Positions 25,258 to 33,755 of a stretch of DNA of 64,000 nt are shown piece after piece (the stretch's first letter is position 1; each line of letters begins with the position of its first letter). This DNA is from Curtobacterium aurantiacum. GTDB taxonomy: Bacteria; Actinomycetota; Actinomycetes; Actinomycetales; Microbacteriaceae. Under the pieces are notes generated by a model, which had not been told where the DNA came from, made no database searches, and was given only the letters and a program-made list of their open reading frames with translations. The position numbers were made by a program, and so were the translations under genes. The stretch is from contig NZ_JAHEWN010000016.1 in the NCBI RefSeq assembly GCF_018598555.1, positions 25,609-89,608 of the forward strand, read 5' to 3'.

Positions 25258-25273
25258 ACGGTCGCCGGCTACG

Positions 25274-25333
25274 TTTCGGGCTGCGCGACAGTCCACGGGT
25301 CCCCGAGCGCGTGAGGTGTCGTCCAGCCCGAAA
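25274..25333. repeat. 60-bp inverted-repeat element, copy 1
   Basis: TTTCGGGCTG and CAGCCCGAAA bound a 60-bp unit whose left part reads GCTGCGCGACAGTCCACGG. An equally long relative lies at 49745-49804. Both stand roughly 40-105 bp before a start codon. Confidence 0.7.
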
Positions 25334-25436
25334 GGTGCCCGGCGCGCCCGCCGCAGGCGCCACCTGCCGGACAGACCAGGCTCCGCCTGGTTGTGTGGAC
25401 GCACAGGTTCGCGGCACCACACGTCAAGGAGGACGG

Positions 25437-26756
25437 ATGGCAATCGACCGGAGGACGTTCATGCTCGGGGGAGCCGGGGTGCTGCTGCTCGCCGGCTGCT
25501 CCACCCGACCCGAGCGCACACGGGTCGAGGACTGGCCCACCGAACCGCCCGAGGGCGAGGCGACGATCAGCTGGTGGGCCGGCCAGGTGGCCTCGAAGGA
25601 CGGCGGTGACCTGCGCCGCCGACTCATCGCGGAGTTCCAGAAGGAGCACCCGAACATCCGCGTCCGGATCGTCAGCGCACCGAGCGACACCGACACGAAC
25701 CGCACCAGCCTGACGACCCAGATCGCCGCGGGCAGCAGCACGCCGGACGTGTACCTCGGTGACGTCGCCTGGCCCGGGCAGTTCGCGAAGAACAAGCTCG
25801 CCACCCCGGTCAACCAGCTCGTCGGCGAGGACTTCTTCGACCAGTTCCCGGAGGGCCTGCGGCTGGCGGCGAGCGTCGACGGGACCTACTACATGTTCCC
25901 GCTCTACATCGACGAGTCGTTCTTCCTGTACCGGAAGGACCTGCTCGCGAAGCACTCCCTGCAGGTGCCGGGGTCGTGGGAAGAGGTGCGCGAGACCGCC
26001 GCGAAGCTCGTCGACACCGGTGACGTCTCCTACGGGTTCGCGTTCCAGGGCGACGTGTACGAGGGGCTCACCTGCAACGTCACGGAGTTCGTCGCCGACG
26101 CGGGTGGATCGCTGCTCAACGACGACCTGACGAAGCCAGCGACGACGAGCTCCGAGACGAAGCGCGCGTTCGAGTTCATGCGTTCCCTGGTCACGGAGGG
26201 CGCGAGTCCGCGGGCCACGCTGACGTACCAGGAGCAGGACACGAACGACGCCTTCTCCGGAGGTCGCGCGGCGTTCCTCCGCAACTGGTCGTACGCGTGG
26301 GGGATCGCGAACGGCCCGGACAGCCAGGTCGCCGGCAAGGTCGGGCTCGCCGCCCGGCCGACCTTCGACGGCATGGACGAGCACCACTCGACGATCGGCG
26401 GGTGGGGGAACTACATCAACCCGCACACCCAGGAACCCGCGGCGGCACTGACCTTCGCGAGCTGGATGTCGAGCGAGACCGCGCAGCAGTTCCTGACCCG
26501 CGAGGGCGGGGTCCTGCCGGCACGCAGCGCCTCGCTCGTGAGCGAGGACGCGAAGCGCCAGAAGCGCCCGACGTACGACACGGCGGCCGGGATCACGCTC
26601 GTGCCCCGCCCGACCTCGACCGCGTACTACCCGAAGGTGTCGCAGGGCGTCTACCAGAACGGCAACAGCATCCTCGGCGGACAGGCGTCGGTCGACGGCG
26701 GCACGCGCGCGATGGCCTCCGCCATCTCGCTCGCCCTGCAGGGGGCGGCGCTGTGA
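25437..26756 (+). CDS. Tat-type sugar-binding lipoprotein of a second CUT1 transporter
   Basis: This 439-residue SBP_bac_1 protein has a twin-arginine lipoprotein signal: IDRRTFMLGGAGVLLLAGC, with the lipobox Cys at about residue 21. The sequence includes ISWWAGQVASKDGG, AAGSSTPDVYLGDVAWPGQF and WGNYINPHTQEPAAALTFASWM. AAGGAGG lies 7 nt before the ATG at 25437. The frame is open further upstream, but that part covers the inverted repeat. It is first of a three-gene importer operon with GTGA and TGATG junctions. The ligand is unknown. Confidence 0.88.
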   Translation: MAIDRRTFMLGGAGVLLLAGCSTRPERTRVEDWPTEPPEGEATISWWAGQVASKDGGDLRRRLIAEFQKEHPNIRVRIVSAPSDTDTNRTSLTTQIAAGSSTPDVYLGDVAWPGQFAKNKLATPVNQLVGEDFFDQFPEGLRLAASVDGTYYMFPLYIDESFFLYRKDLLAKHSLQVPGSWEEVRETAAKLVDTGDVSYGFAFQGDVYEGLTCNVTEFVADAGGSLLNDDLTKPATTSSETKRAFEFMRSLVTEGASPRATLTYQEQDTNDAFSGGRAAFLRNWSYAWGIANGPDSQVAGKVGLAARPTFDGMDEHHSTIGGWGNYINPHTQEPAAALTFASWMSSETAQQFLTREGGVLPARSASLVSEDAKRQKRPTYDTAAGITLVPRPTSTAYYPKVSQGVYQNGNSILGGQASVDGGTRAMASAISLALQGAAL

Positions 26757-27721
26757 CCGCCGGCACGGCGACACGACCGGCACGGCCTGGAGGCACGGGT
26801 CGCGTCGACCCACCACCTCGCCCGACGGGGCGGTCGCGACTCGACCGCATCCGCGCGCGGGGCGCGTGGGGCTTCGCGGCTCCGGCGCTCCTGGTGGTCG
26901 CCGCGGTGACGATCTTCCCGGTCGTGTACTCGGTCGTCCTGAGCTTCGCGAACGTCGAGGTCGGGTACGAGGGCTTCACGATCCAGTCGTTCGGGCTCGA
27001 CAACTACGCCGCCCTGCTGCAGAGCGCCGACTGGTACCGGGCCCTCGGGTTCACCGTGCTCTACACGGTCGTGACGGTGTCGGTCGAGCTCGTGCTCGGC
27101 ATGCTCGTCGCCCTGGTGCTCGAGCGGCTCGGGGCGACCCGCGGCTGGATGCTCGCGCTCATGCTCATCCCGTGGTCGCTCGTGACCATCGTCAACGCCC
27201 AGCTGTGGAAGTACATCTACGACAGCACCTACGGCGTCGCGACGTGGTTCTTCGGGTTGTTCGGGGACGCCCCGGTGATCCTCGGCGAACCGGTGCCCGC
27301 TATCACCGGGCTGATGGTCGCGGACATCTGGAAGACGACGCCGTTCGTCGCGATCATCCTGCTCGCCGGACTCGTGCAGATCTCCGAGGACCACTACGAG
27401 GCCGCCGAGCTCGACGGTGCGAGCACCTGGCAGACGTTCTGGCGCGTGGTGCTCCCGCAGCTCACCCCGACCCTGACGATCGCGGTGCTGTTCCGCATCC
27501 TGCAGGCGTTCGGCGTCTTCGACCTGCCGTTCGTGCTGACGAACGGCGGACCCGGAACCGCCACCCAGTCGCTCGCGATCATGGGCTACAAGGTGCTCTT
27601 CCAGGACATCAACATCGGACCGGGCGCGGCGATCGCGACCTCGACCGCGGTCATCGTCGCGGCCGGGTGCCTGCTGTTCCTCCGGGCGTTCCGGAACCAG
27701 GCGAAGGGAGGGGACGACTGA
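26753..27721 (+). CDS. CUT1 sugar ABC transporter permease (MalF-type)
   Basis: This 322-residue permease carries a 35-residue basic, Pro-rich N-terminal tail, partly derived from a GGCCTGGAGGC half-element (about 26784-26800). Six predicted membrane segments and the EAA loop HYEAAELDGASTWQTFWRVVLP follow. LTNGGPGTATQS is characteristic of the family. The GTG start overlaps the binding-protein stop. Confidence 0.9.
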   Translation: MTAGTATRPARPGGTGRVDPPPRPTGRSRLDRIRARGAWGFAAPALLVVAAVTIFPVVYSVVLSFANVEVGYEGFTIQSFGLDNYAALLQSADWYRALGFTVLYTVVTVSVELVLGMLVALVLERLGATRGWMLALMLIPWSLVTIVNAQLWKYIYDSTYGVATWFFGLFGDAPVILGEPVPAITGLMVADIWKTTPFVAIILLAGLVQISEDHYEAAELDGASTWQTFWRVVLPQLTPTLTIAVLFRILQAFGVFDLPFVLTNGGPGTATQSLAIMGYKVLFQDINIGPGAAIATSTAVIVAAGCLLFLRAFRNQAKGGDD

Positions 27722-28569
27722 TGCCCCGTCAACGTGTGCGCAAGGGCTGGCGGAAGTGGGTCAACACCGTCAACGTCAGCGGCGTCGTCATCGCGGTGCT
27801 CACGGCGCTGCCGCTCTACTGGCTCGTCACGACGTCGCTCAAGCCGGCGGCCGAGATCGGGCAGTCCCCGCCCACCGTCTGGCCGCGATCGTTCACCTTC
27901 GACAACTTCGTGGTGGCCTTCCGCGACAACGCGCTCGGCCAGTACATGGTGAACAGCGTGATCGTGTCGGTGTCGACGACGGTGATCGTGCTCGCGCTGG
28001 CGTTCCTCGCCGGCTACGCGCTGGCTGGCCGGTTCATCCGGGGGCGCACGGCGATCATGACCTCGCTGCTCATGCTGTCGGTGTTCCCGGCGATCGCCGT
28101 GCTGACGCCGCTGTACCTGCTCGAGCGCAACCTCGGGCTGCTCAACTCGTACCCCGGACTGATCGTGCCGTACGTGGCGTTCAACCTGCCGTTCGCCATC
28201 TGGATCATGCGGAACTACCTGCAGGGCATCCCGTCGACGATCGAGGAGGCGTCGGAGATCGACGGTGCCGGGGCGTGGCGGACGGTGCTGTCGGTGATCC
28301 TGCCGATGGCCAAACCGGGCCTGTTCACGGTCGGCGTCTTCACCTTCACCGCGTCGTGGAGCGAGTTCCTGATGGCGCTGACGTTCAACAGCGAGAACTC
28401 CTTCCGCACGATCCCGGTCGGCATCGCGCTCTTCGGGACGCAGTTCACGGTGCCGTTCGCGCAGATCTTCGCCGCGAGCGTCGCTGCGACGGTGCCGATC
28501 GTGATCCTGGTCCTGGTGTTCCGACGCTCGATCGTGTCCGGTCTGACCTCCGGCGCCGTCAAGGGGTGA
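27721..28569 (+). CDS. CUT1 sugar ABC transporter permease (MalG-type)
   Basis: This 282-residue permease has six predicted membrane segments, the EAA loop TIEEASEIDGAGAWRTVLSVILP, and the C-terminal SIVSGLTSGAVKG. The start shares one base with the previous stop. The operon lacks an ATPase. A long hairpin at 28575 separates it from the convergent MarR gene. Confidence 0.92.
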   Translation: MPRQRVRKGWRKWVNTVNVSGVVIAVLTALPLYWLVTTSLKPAAEIGQSPPTVWPRSFTFDNFVVAFRDNALGQYMVNSVIVSVSTTVIVLALAFLAGYALAGRFIRGRTAIMTSLLMLSVFPAIAVLTPLYLLERNLGLLNSYPGLIVPYVAFNLPFAIWIMRNYLQGIPSTIEEASEIDGAGAWRTVLSVILPMAKPGLFTVGVFTFTASWSEFLMALTFNSENSFRTIPVGIALFGTQFTVPFAQIFAASVAATVPIVILVLVFRRSIVSGLTSGAVKG

Positions 28570-28574
28570 CGTGT

Positions 28575-28625
28575 GTCCGGCATGCGGAGATAGGTAGAGA
28601 ACTTACCTAGCTGCGCATGCTGGAC
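28575..28625. terminator. long interrupted hairpin between convergent genes
   Basis: GTCC and GCATGCG pair with CGCATGC and GGAC, and inside them TAGGTA pairs with TACCTA around GAGAACT. It lies 5 bp after the permease stop and is a likely bidirectional terminator. Confidence 0.7.
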
Positions 28626-28664
28626 ATTCGTCCGAGCGCCGCGCTGACCGCCCGTAACCTGCCG

Positions 28665-29111
28665 TCAGGGGCCCGGAGCGCCGAGGTCGACGGCTGCGAC
28701 GATGCGGTCGATGATCCGCACGAACCTGGCCCGTTCCCGTTCCGAGAAGGAGGCCATCAGGTCGTGCAGGTGCTTGTTCGTGCCGTCCATCGCGCGCGCG
28801 TAGTCGCGGCGGGCAGCATCGGTCAGCTCGATGTACCGGCTCCGGCCGTCGTCGGGGTTCGGGACGCGACTCAGGTGACCGCTCTGCTCGAGCCGGTCCA
28901 CCATGCCGGTCACCGCCGGCCCGGTGAGCCCCAGGTGCTTCGACAGGTCCTTCACGCGGACCGTCCGTCCGGCTTCCTCGGCGCGCGAGACGAACTGCAG
29001 CAGGGTCAGGTCGCCGCCGGAGACGCCGAGCTGGTCCCGCAGACGCCCGCGCAGCTCGGACACCGCGCCCTCGAGCCGGGTCAGCGCCGCGTTGAGATCG
29101 ACATCGCTCAC
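28665..29111 (-). CDS. MarR-family transcriptional regulator
   Basis: This 148-residue winged-helix regulator has the recognition helix VKDLSKHLGLTGPAVTGMVDRLEQ (about 53-76), the wing NPDDGRSRYIELT, and a long C-terminal dimer helix (FSERERARFVRIIDRIV). GAGAGGG precedes the GTG start. It is convergent with the second importer operon and divergent from the AraC gene. Its target could be either itself or the AraC gene. The ligand is unknown. Confidence 0.82.
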   Translation of the reverse strand: MSDVDLNAALTRLEGAVSELRGRLRDQLGVSGGDLTLLQFVSRAEEAGRTVRVKDLSKHLGLTGPAVTGMVDRLEQSGHLSRVPNPDDGRSRYIELTDAARRDYARAMDGTNKHLHDLMASFSERERARFVRIIDRIVAAVDLGAPGP

Positions 29112-29175
29112 GACAACGCCCTCTCTGCACGGGTCTCGTCCGGGTCACGATACGCCGCAGTCACCGGCCCAGCGT

Positions 29176-29222
29176 ATCCACATAACGCGAGTCGTCGTAC
29201 CGAGGTCATCCACATGACGCGA
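29176..29222. promoter_or_regulatory. direct-repeat operator upstream of AraC gene
   Basis: ATCCACATAACGCGA (29176-29190) and ATCCACATGACGCGA (29208-29222) differ at one of 15 positions and start 32 bp apart, about three helical turns. This arrangement suits an AraC-type activator. It lies just before the GTG at 29233. Confidence 0.55.
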
Positions 29223-29232
29223 TCGGTCCGCC

Positions 29233-30216
29233 GTGGTTGAGCCGATCGAGTTCCCGCAGCGCACGGCGCGGGCGAACGAGCCGGTGCGGTTCGAGGTCTC
29301 CGGCGGCGACCCCGACTCGGCCGCGCGCGACCTCGCCGCCGTCCACGGGGCCGAGCGGTGGTCCGTGCGCCGGATCGACGACGACTTCTCCTACCGGTAC
29401 ACGGCCGTGGGTGACTCCGAGGTGAGCATCCGGCGGTCCCAGCTCCGGGGTGCTGTCCGCGGATCCGTGCCCGCCGGCAGCGACTACGTCGTCACGTGGA
29501 TCACGAGCGGGACGGCCCAGCTGGACTCGGGCCGCGTCCGCATGGAGCTGCAGCGCGACGTCCCCGTGCTCCTGCCGCCCGAGGACGACTTCGTGTTCGC
29601 GGCCGAGGACCACGACCAGCGGCTGGTGCACTTCGGCCGTGACTACGTGCACCGGGTCGCGTTCGAGCACCTCGAGGTCGATGCCGGTCCGCTCCGGTTC
29701 GACCCGACCCGTGCACCGGAGCCGGACACCGCGGAGCGCTGGCAGGCTGCGCTCGTCGCGCTGTCCCGCGCGCTCCGCGCCGAGGGGTCCGACTCCGACG
29801 CCTGGCACGAGGCCAAGCGGTCGGCAGCCACCGCCTTCCTCGACACCTTCCCGCCCCTCGCCGACGACCTGCCGGCGGTGCTCGGGCTGCCCCGGAACGC
29901 CCGGTTGCGTGCCGCGGTCGAGTACATCAACGCGCACGCCGCCGAGCCGGTCACGGTCCAGGAGCTGTCCGAGGTCGCCGGGCTGAGCGTGCGGTCGGTG
30001 CAGGAGTCGTTCCGTCGTGTCTTCGACGTGTCCCCGCTGACCTACCTGCGCGAGGTCCGGCTCGACCGTGTGCGCAGCGAGCTGCTCGAGCTCGACCCGC
30101 AGGCCGGGGTCGTCGGTGACGTCGCCCGTCGGTGGGGGTTCGCCCACCTCGGCCGGTTCTCGGCCGCCTACGCCGCCCGCTTCGGCGAGTACCCGAAGCA
30201 GACGCTGCGCCGCTGA
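29233..30216 (+). CDS. AraC-family transcriptional regulator
   Basis: This 327-residue regulator has an N-terminal beta-rich sensor domain (about 1-200) resembling AraC_binding_2/cupin (YVVTWITSGTAQLDSGRVRMEL). A C-terminal pair of helix-turn-helix motifs follows (TVQELSEVAGLSVRSVQESF and VGDVARRWGFAHLGRFSAAYAARFGEYP, about 238-322). It stands alone. The 15-bp direct repeats directly upstream suggest autoregulation. It is a paralogue of the regulator at 40643 (same FxxYPKxTL ending). Target genes are not evident. Confidence 0.85.
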   Translation: MVEPIEFPQRTARANEPVRFEVSGGDPDSAARDLAAVHGAERWSVRRIDDDFSYRYTAVGDSEVSIRRSQLRGAVRGSVPAGSDYVVTWITSGTAQLDSGRVRMELQRDVPVLLPPEDDFVFAAEDHDQRLVHFGRDYVHRVAFEHLEVDAGPLRFDPTRAPEPDTAERWQAALVALSRALRAEGSDSDAWHEAKRSAATAFLDTFPPLADDLPAVLGLPRNARLRAAVEYINAHAAEPVTVQELSEVAGLSVRSVQESFRRVFDVSPLTYLREVRLDRVRSELLELDPQAGVVGDVARRWGFAHLGRFSAAYAARFGEYPKQTLRR

Positions 30217-30243
30217 CGGCGGTGCACGGGGCCCGGTGCTCGG

Positions 30244-31287
30244 TCAGCGGCCGGGTGCCGGCCGCTGGGCCGGGCCGGTGCTGGCCCGCACCCGCAGGGT
30301 CGTGGGGAGCCGGACGTGGTCCGTCGTCGGCTCACCGCGGAGCATGGTGAGGAGCATCTGCACGGCGTGTGACCCGAGCTCGGCGAGCGGCTGCGACACC
30401 GTGGTGAGCGGTGGGGTCGTCGTCGAGGCCTGTGGGACGTCGTCGAAGCCCACGACGGACAGGTCCTCGGGCACGCGGAGCCCGACCTCGGCCGCGGCGC
30501 GGAGCACACCGATCGCCGACGAGTCGTTCGCCGCGAACACGGCGGTGGGGCGGTCATCGAGGGTCAGGAGCTCCCGGGCGACGGCCGCGGACTGGTCCTC
30601 CTGGTAGCCGCCGTCGCGCAGCAGGCACTCGTCGACGGGGATGCCCGCGGCCGTCAGCGCCGAGCGGTACCCGGCCGCCCGCAGCTGGGCGGACGCCAGA
30701 TCGGCTCGGCCCTGCAGGTGCGCGATGCGGGTGTGCCCGAGCGCGAGCAGGTGTTCGACGGCCTGCACGGCGCCGGCCTCGTTGTCGGCGTCGACGGTGG
30801 CGTGGCCCTCTGGCCCGGTGTGCGGGTCGATCGCCACGACGGGGATCGACGAGCTCGAGAGAGCGGTGGTCGGCGTGACCACGATCGCACCGTCGATCAG
30901 GGTGCCGGACAGGCGGGACAGCGATCGGCGTTCCCAGCCGGGGCGGTCGGCCCCGGTCATGAGCCCGGCGTAGGCGAGCAGCTCGTACCCGGTGCCGGTG
31001 GCCGCCCGCGAGATGCCCCGGAGCAGCTCGGTCGAGAACGGTTCGAACTCGGGCACCAGGATGCCGACGACCCCGGTCCGTGAACTGCGCAGACTCCGGG
31101 CGACCAGGGAGGTCTCGTACCCGAGGTCCTCGACGACCTGTTGCACGCGGAGCATAGTGGCGGGGGCGACCCCGTCGCGCTGGTTGATCACCTTGGACAC
31201 GGTGGGTATCGACACCCCGGCGACCCGTGCCACGTCGCCGATCGTCACCCGGCCGGCACCGGGACGCGTGCCGAGAGCCGAGTCCAT
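30244..31287 (-). CDS. LacI-family repressor of the third CUT1/GH3 operon
   Basis: This 347-residue LacI protein has a helix-turn-helix (TIGDVARVAGVSIPTVSKVIN), hinge helix (SLVARSLRSSRT) and sensor domain with VFAANDSSAIGVLRAAAEVGLRVPEDLSVVGFDD. The start ATG at 31287 has TACGGT 6 nt upstream (leaderless). A longer in-frame start at 31563 would cross the divergent promoter and is rejected. It is divergent from the binding-protein gene at 31435 with an ATCGATATCGAT palindrome between. The inducer may be an oligosaccharide cleaved by the GH3 enzyme. Confidence 0.88.
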   Translation of the reverse strand: MDSALGTRPGAGRVTIGDVARVAGVSIPTVSKVINQRDGVAPATMLRVQQVVEDLGYETSLVARSLRSSRTGVVGILVPEFEPFSTELLRGISRAATGTGYELLAYAGLMTGADRPGWERRSLSRLSGTLIDGAIVVTPTTALSSSSIPVVAIDPHTGPEGHATVDADNEAGAVQAVEHLLALGHTRIAHLQGRADLASAQLRAAGYRSALTAAGIPVDECLLRDGGYQEDQSAAVARELLTLDDRPTAVFAANDSSAIGVLRAAAEVGLRVPEDLSVVGFDDVPQASTTTPPLTTVSQPLAELGSHAVQMLLTMLRGEPTTDHVRLPTTLRVRASTGPAQRPAPGR

Positions 31288-31293
31288 CTGCAC

Positions 31294-31376
31294 ACCGTAC
31301 CGCTGCGGGTCGCCGCAATCGGTAAAGAAAACGTTATCGATATCGATTGACATCGGCGCGGAGCACCAGGCATGCT
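31294..31376. promoter_or_regulatory. divergent promoter with LacI operator-like palindrome
   Basis: TTGACA (31347-31352), a perfect -35, is followed after 18 bp by CATGCT (31371-31376). ATCGATATCGAT (31336-31347) is a perfect 12-bp palindrome abutting the -35, and AACGTT (31330-31335) lies beside it. The leftward -10 TACGGT (31299-31294) serves the LacI gene. Confidence 0.65.
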
Positions 31377-31434
31377 CTCCGCAGCGGCAGTCGATGTCGC
31401 TGCATGTCAACGACGACACTTCAGGAGTTCCACG

Positions 31435-32730
31435 ATGACGAGGAAGATCCGTGCCGCGGCAGCCATCGCGCTGATCGGGGCCACAGCACTGGTGGCCAGT
31501 GGGTGCTCGGCGGGCAGCGATGCCTCCGAGGACGGCGGGGAGGTCACGATGACCTTCTGGCACAACTCGACCACCGGACCGGGCAAGGCCTACTGGGCCT
31601 CGACGGTCAAGGCGTTCGAGGAGAAGTACCCGAACGTCACCATCAAGACCCAGGCGATCCAGAACGAGGACCTGGACGGCAAGCTCCAGACCGCCCTCAA
31701 CTCCGGCGATGCCCCCGACGTGTTCCTGCAGCGCGGCGGCGGCAAGATGGACGCGATGATCGCTGCCGGGCAGCTCATGGACATCTCCGACTCCATCAGC
31801 GCCGACGCGAAGAAGTCCATCAGCGCGGGCACGTTCGCCGGGTACGAGAAGGACGGCAAGACCTACGCCATGCCGGGCGCGGTGCTCCCCGAGGGCATCT
31901 GGTACTCAAAGGACCTGTTCGAGGAAGCCGGCATCGAGGGCACGCCCACCACGATGGACGAGCTGAACGACGCGGTCGACAAGCTCAAGGCCAAGGACAT
32001 CGACCCGGTCGCCGTCGGCGCGAAGGACGCCTGGCCGGCCGCGCACTGGTACTACAACTTCGCGCTCCGCGAGTGCAGCCAGAAGACGCTCGAGGACACG
32101 GCGAAGTCGCTGGAGTTCGACGACGCCTGCTGGACCAAGGCCGGCGAGCAGCTCGAGGACTTCAACGCGACCGAGCCGTTCAACAACGGCTTCCTGACCA
32201 CCGCCGCACAGCAGGGCGCCGGCAGTTCCGCCGGTCTCCTCGCCAACCACAAGGCGGCCATGGAGCTCATGGGCGCGTGGGACCCGGGCGTGATCGCGTC
32301 GCTGACGCCGGACGCCAAGCCGCTGCCCGACCTCGGCTGGTTCCCGTTCCCCGCGATCGACGGTGGCAAGGGTGACCCGAAGTCGATGATGGGTGGTGTC
32401 GACGGCAACTCCTGCTCGGCCCAGGCCCCGAAGAAGGCGTGCACCGACTTCCTGAACTTCATCGTGCAGAAGGACAACCAGGAGGGCTACTACAAGGCCT
32501 TCAACGCCATCCCGGTCAACAAGGACGCCCAGTCCGTCGTCGACTCGGACTACCTGAAGTCGGCGCTGGCCGCCTACCAGGAGGCCCCGTTCGTCTCGCA
32601 GTACCTCGACACCCTGTACGGCCAGAACGTCGGCAACGCGCTGAACACCAGCGTCGTCGACCTGCTCGCCGGCAAGGGCAGCGCGAAGGACATCGTCGAG
32701 ACCACCAACCAGGCTGCGGCCAAGGGCTGA
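31435..32730 (+). CDS. sugar-binding lipoprotein of a third CUT1 ABC transporter
   Basis: This 431-residue SBP_bac_1 protein has the lipoprotein signal AIALIGATALVASGC (Cys about residue 24). It shows MTFWHNSTTGPGKAYWASTV, SGDAPDVFLQRGGGKMDAMI and MGAWDPGVIASLTPDA. Two Cys pairs (REC, DAC; SC, KAC) may form disulfides. The ATG at 31435 has AGGAG 7 nt upstream. It leads a four-gene operon (SBP, two permeases, GH3 glycosidase) under the divergent LacI repressor. Confidence 0.9.
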   Translation: MTRKIRAAAAIALIGATALVASGCSAGSDASEDGGEVTMTFWHNSTTGPGKAYWASTVKAFEEKYPNVTIKTQAIQNEDLDGKLQTALNSGDAPDVFLQRGGGKMDAMIAAGQLMDISDSISADAKKSISAGTFAGYEKDGKTYAMPGAVLPEGIWYSKDLFEEAGIEGTPTTMDELNDAVDKLKAKDIDPVAVGAKDAWPAAHWYYNFALRECSQKTLEDTAKSLEFDDACWTKAGEQLEDFNATEPFNNGFLTTAAQQGAGSSAGLLANHKAAMELMGAWDPGVIASLTPDAKPLPDLGWFPFPAIDGGKGDPKSMMGGVDGNSCSAQAPKKACTDFLNFIVQKDNQEGYYKAFNAIPVNKDAQSVVDSDYLKSALAAYQEAPFVSQYLDTLYGQNVGNALNTSVVDLLAGKGSAKDIVETTNQAAAKG

Positions 32731-32732
32731 GC

Positions 32733-33755
32733 ATGACCCTCGACACCTCGCTCGGTACGACTCCGGCCACCGGGTCGGACACGGCCGCGGGGACGTCCCC
32801 GGCGGGGAGCGGTTCGCCGCTCCCCGCCGGTCGGCGGACCAAGCGCCGCATCGCGGACTGGCGGAAGCGCGTCGAGATCGCGGTCCTCGCCGGACCCGCG
32901 GTCATCGTCTTCGTCACGTTCGTGATCCTGCCCGTGGCGCTCGCCGCCTACTACGGGTTCTTCAAGTGGCAGGGCTACGGCCCGCCCACCGACTTCGTCG
33001 GGCTGCAGAACTACCTGATCATCTTCCAGGACAAGGCGTTCCACGCGGTCCTGATGCACAACGGCTTCATCGTCGTGCTCTCCCTGGTGCTGCAGGGGCC
33101 GATCGCCATCGTGCTCGCGCTGCTGCTCAACCAGAAGATGCACGGCCGTGGGCTCGTCCGCGTGCTCGTCTTCGTGCCGTACGTCATCTCCGAGGTCATC
33201 GTCGGCACCGGGTGGAGCCTGATGCTCCAGTCGAACGGAGCCGTGAACGACCTGTTCCAGAGCATCGGCCTGGGCGGGCTCCGTGCGGACTGGCTGTCGA
33301 ACCCCGACATCGCCATCTGGACGCTGCTCGTGATCATCTCGTGGAAGTACATCGGCTTCGCGGTGATCCTGTTCCTCGCCGGCCTGCAGAGCATCCCCGA
33401 GGAGCTGTTCGAGGCCGCCGCGATCGACGGCGCCGGCTACTGGCAGATCCAGCGGCGCATCACCCTGCCGCTGCTCGGTCCGACCATCCGCATCTGGGCG
33501 TTCCTGTCGATCATCGGCTCGCTGCAGCTGTTCGACCTCGTCTACATCATCTGGGGCCAGTACATCGCGTCGACCGCGGGCACCTCGACGATGGCGACGT
33601 ACATGGTCGCCAACGGCCGCACCTCGGGCAACTTCGGCTTCGGCAGCGCCGTCGCGGTCGTGATGTTCGTGATCTCGCTCGTGGTGGCCCTGATCTACCA
33701 GCGCTTCGTGCTCCGTCGCGACACCGCCGGTGCACTCACCGAGAGGAAGAACTGA
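32733..33755 (+). CDS. CUT1 sugar ABC transporter permease (MalF-type)
   Basis: This 340-residue permease has a 45-residue Thr/Ser/Gly-rich N-terminal tail, six predicted membrane segments and the EAA loop LFEAAAIDGAGYWQIQRRITLP. The late part reads FDLVYIIWGQYIASTAGTSTM instead of the usual LTNGGP motif, a variant seen in some oligosaccharide importers. It starts 2 nt after the binding-protein stop. It pairs with the next permease. Confidence 0.9.
   Translation: MTLDTSLGTTPATGSDTAAGTSPAGSGSPLPAGRRTKRRIADWRKRVEIAVLAGPAVIVFVTFVILPVALAAYYGFFKWQGYGPPTDFVGLQNYLIIFQDKAFHAVLMHNGFIVVLSLVLQGPIAIVLALLLNQKMHGRGLVRVLVFVPYVISEVIVGTGWSLMLQSNGAVNDLFQSIGLGGLRADWLSNPDIAIWTLLVIISWKYIGFAVILFLAGLQSIPEELFEAAAIDGAGYWQIQRRITLPLLGPTIRIWAFLSIIGSLQLFDLVYIIWGQYIASTAGTSTMATYMVANGRTSGNFGFGSAVAVVMFVISLVVALIYQRFVLRRDTAGALTERKN

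Noticed and set aside
31288..31563. N-terminal extension of the LacI gene to 31563
   Set aside because: The longer frame crosses the divergent promoter (TTGACA) and operator and adds residues without LacI similarity. The ATG at 31287 gives the normal N-terminus.
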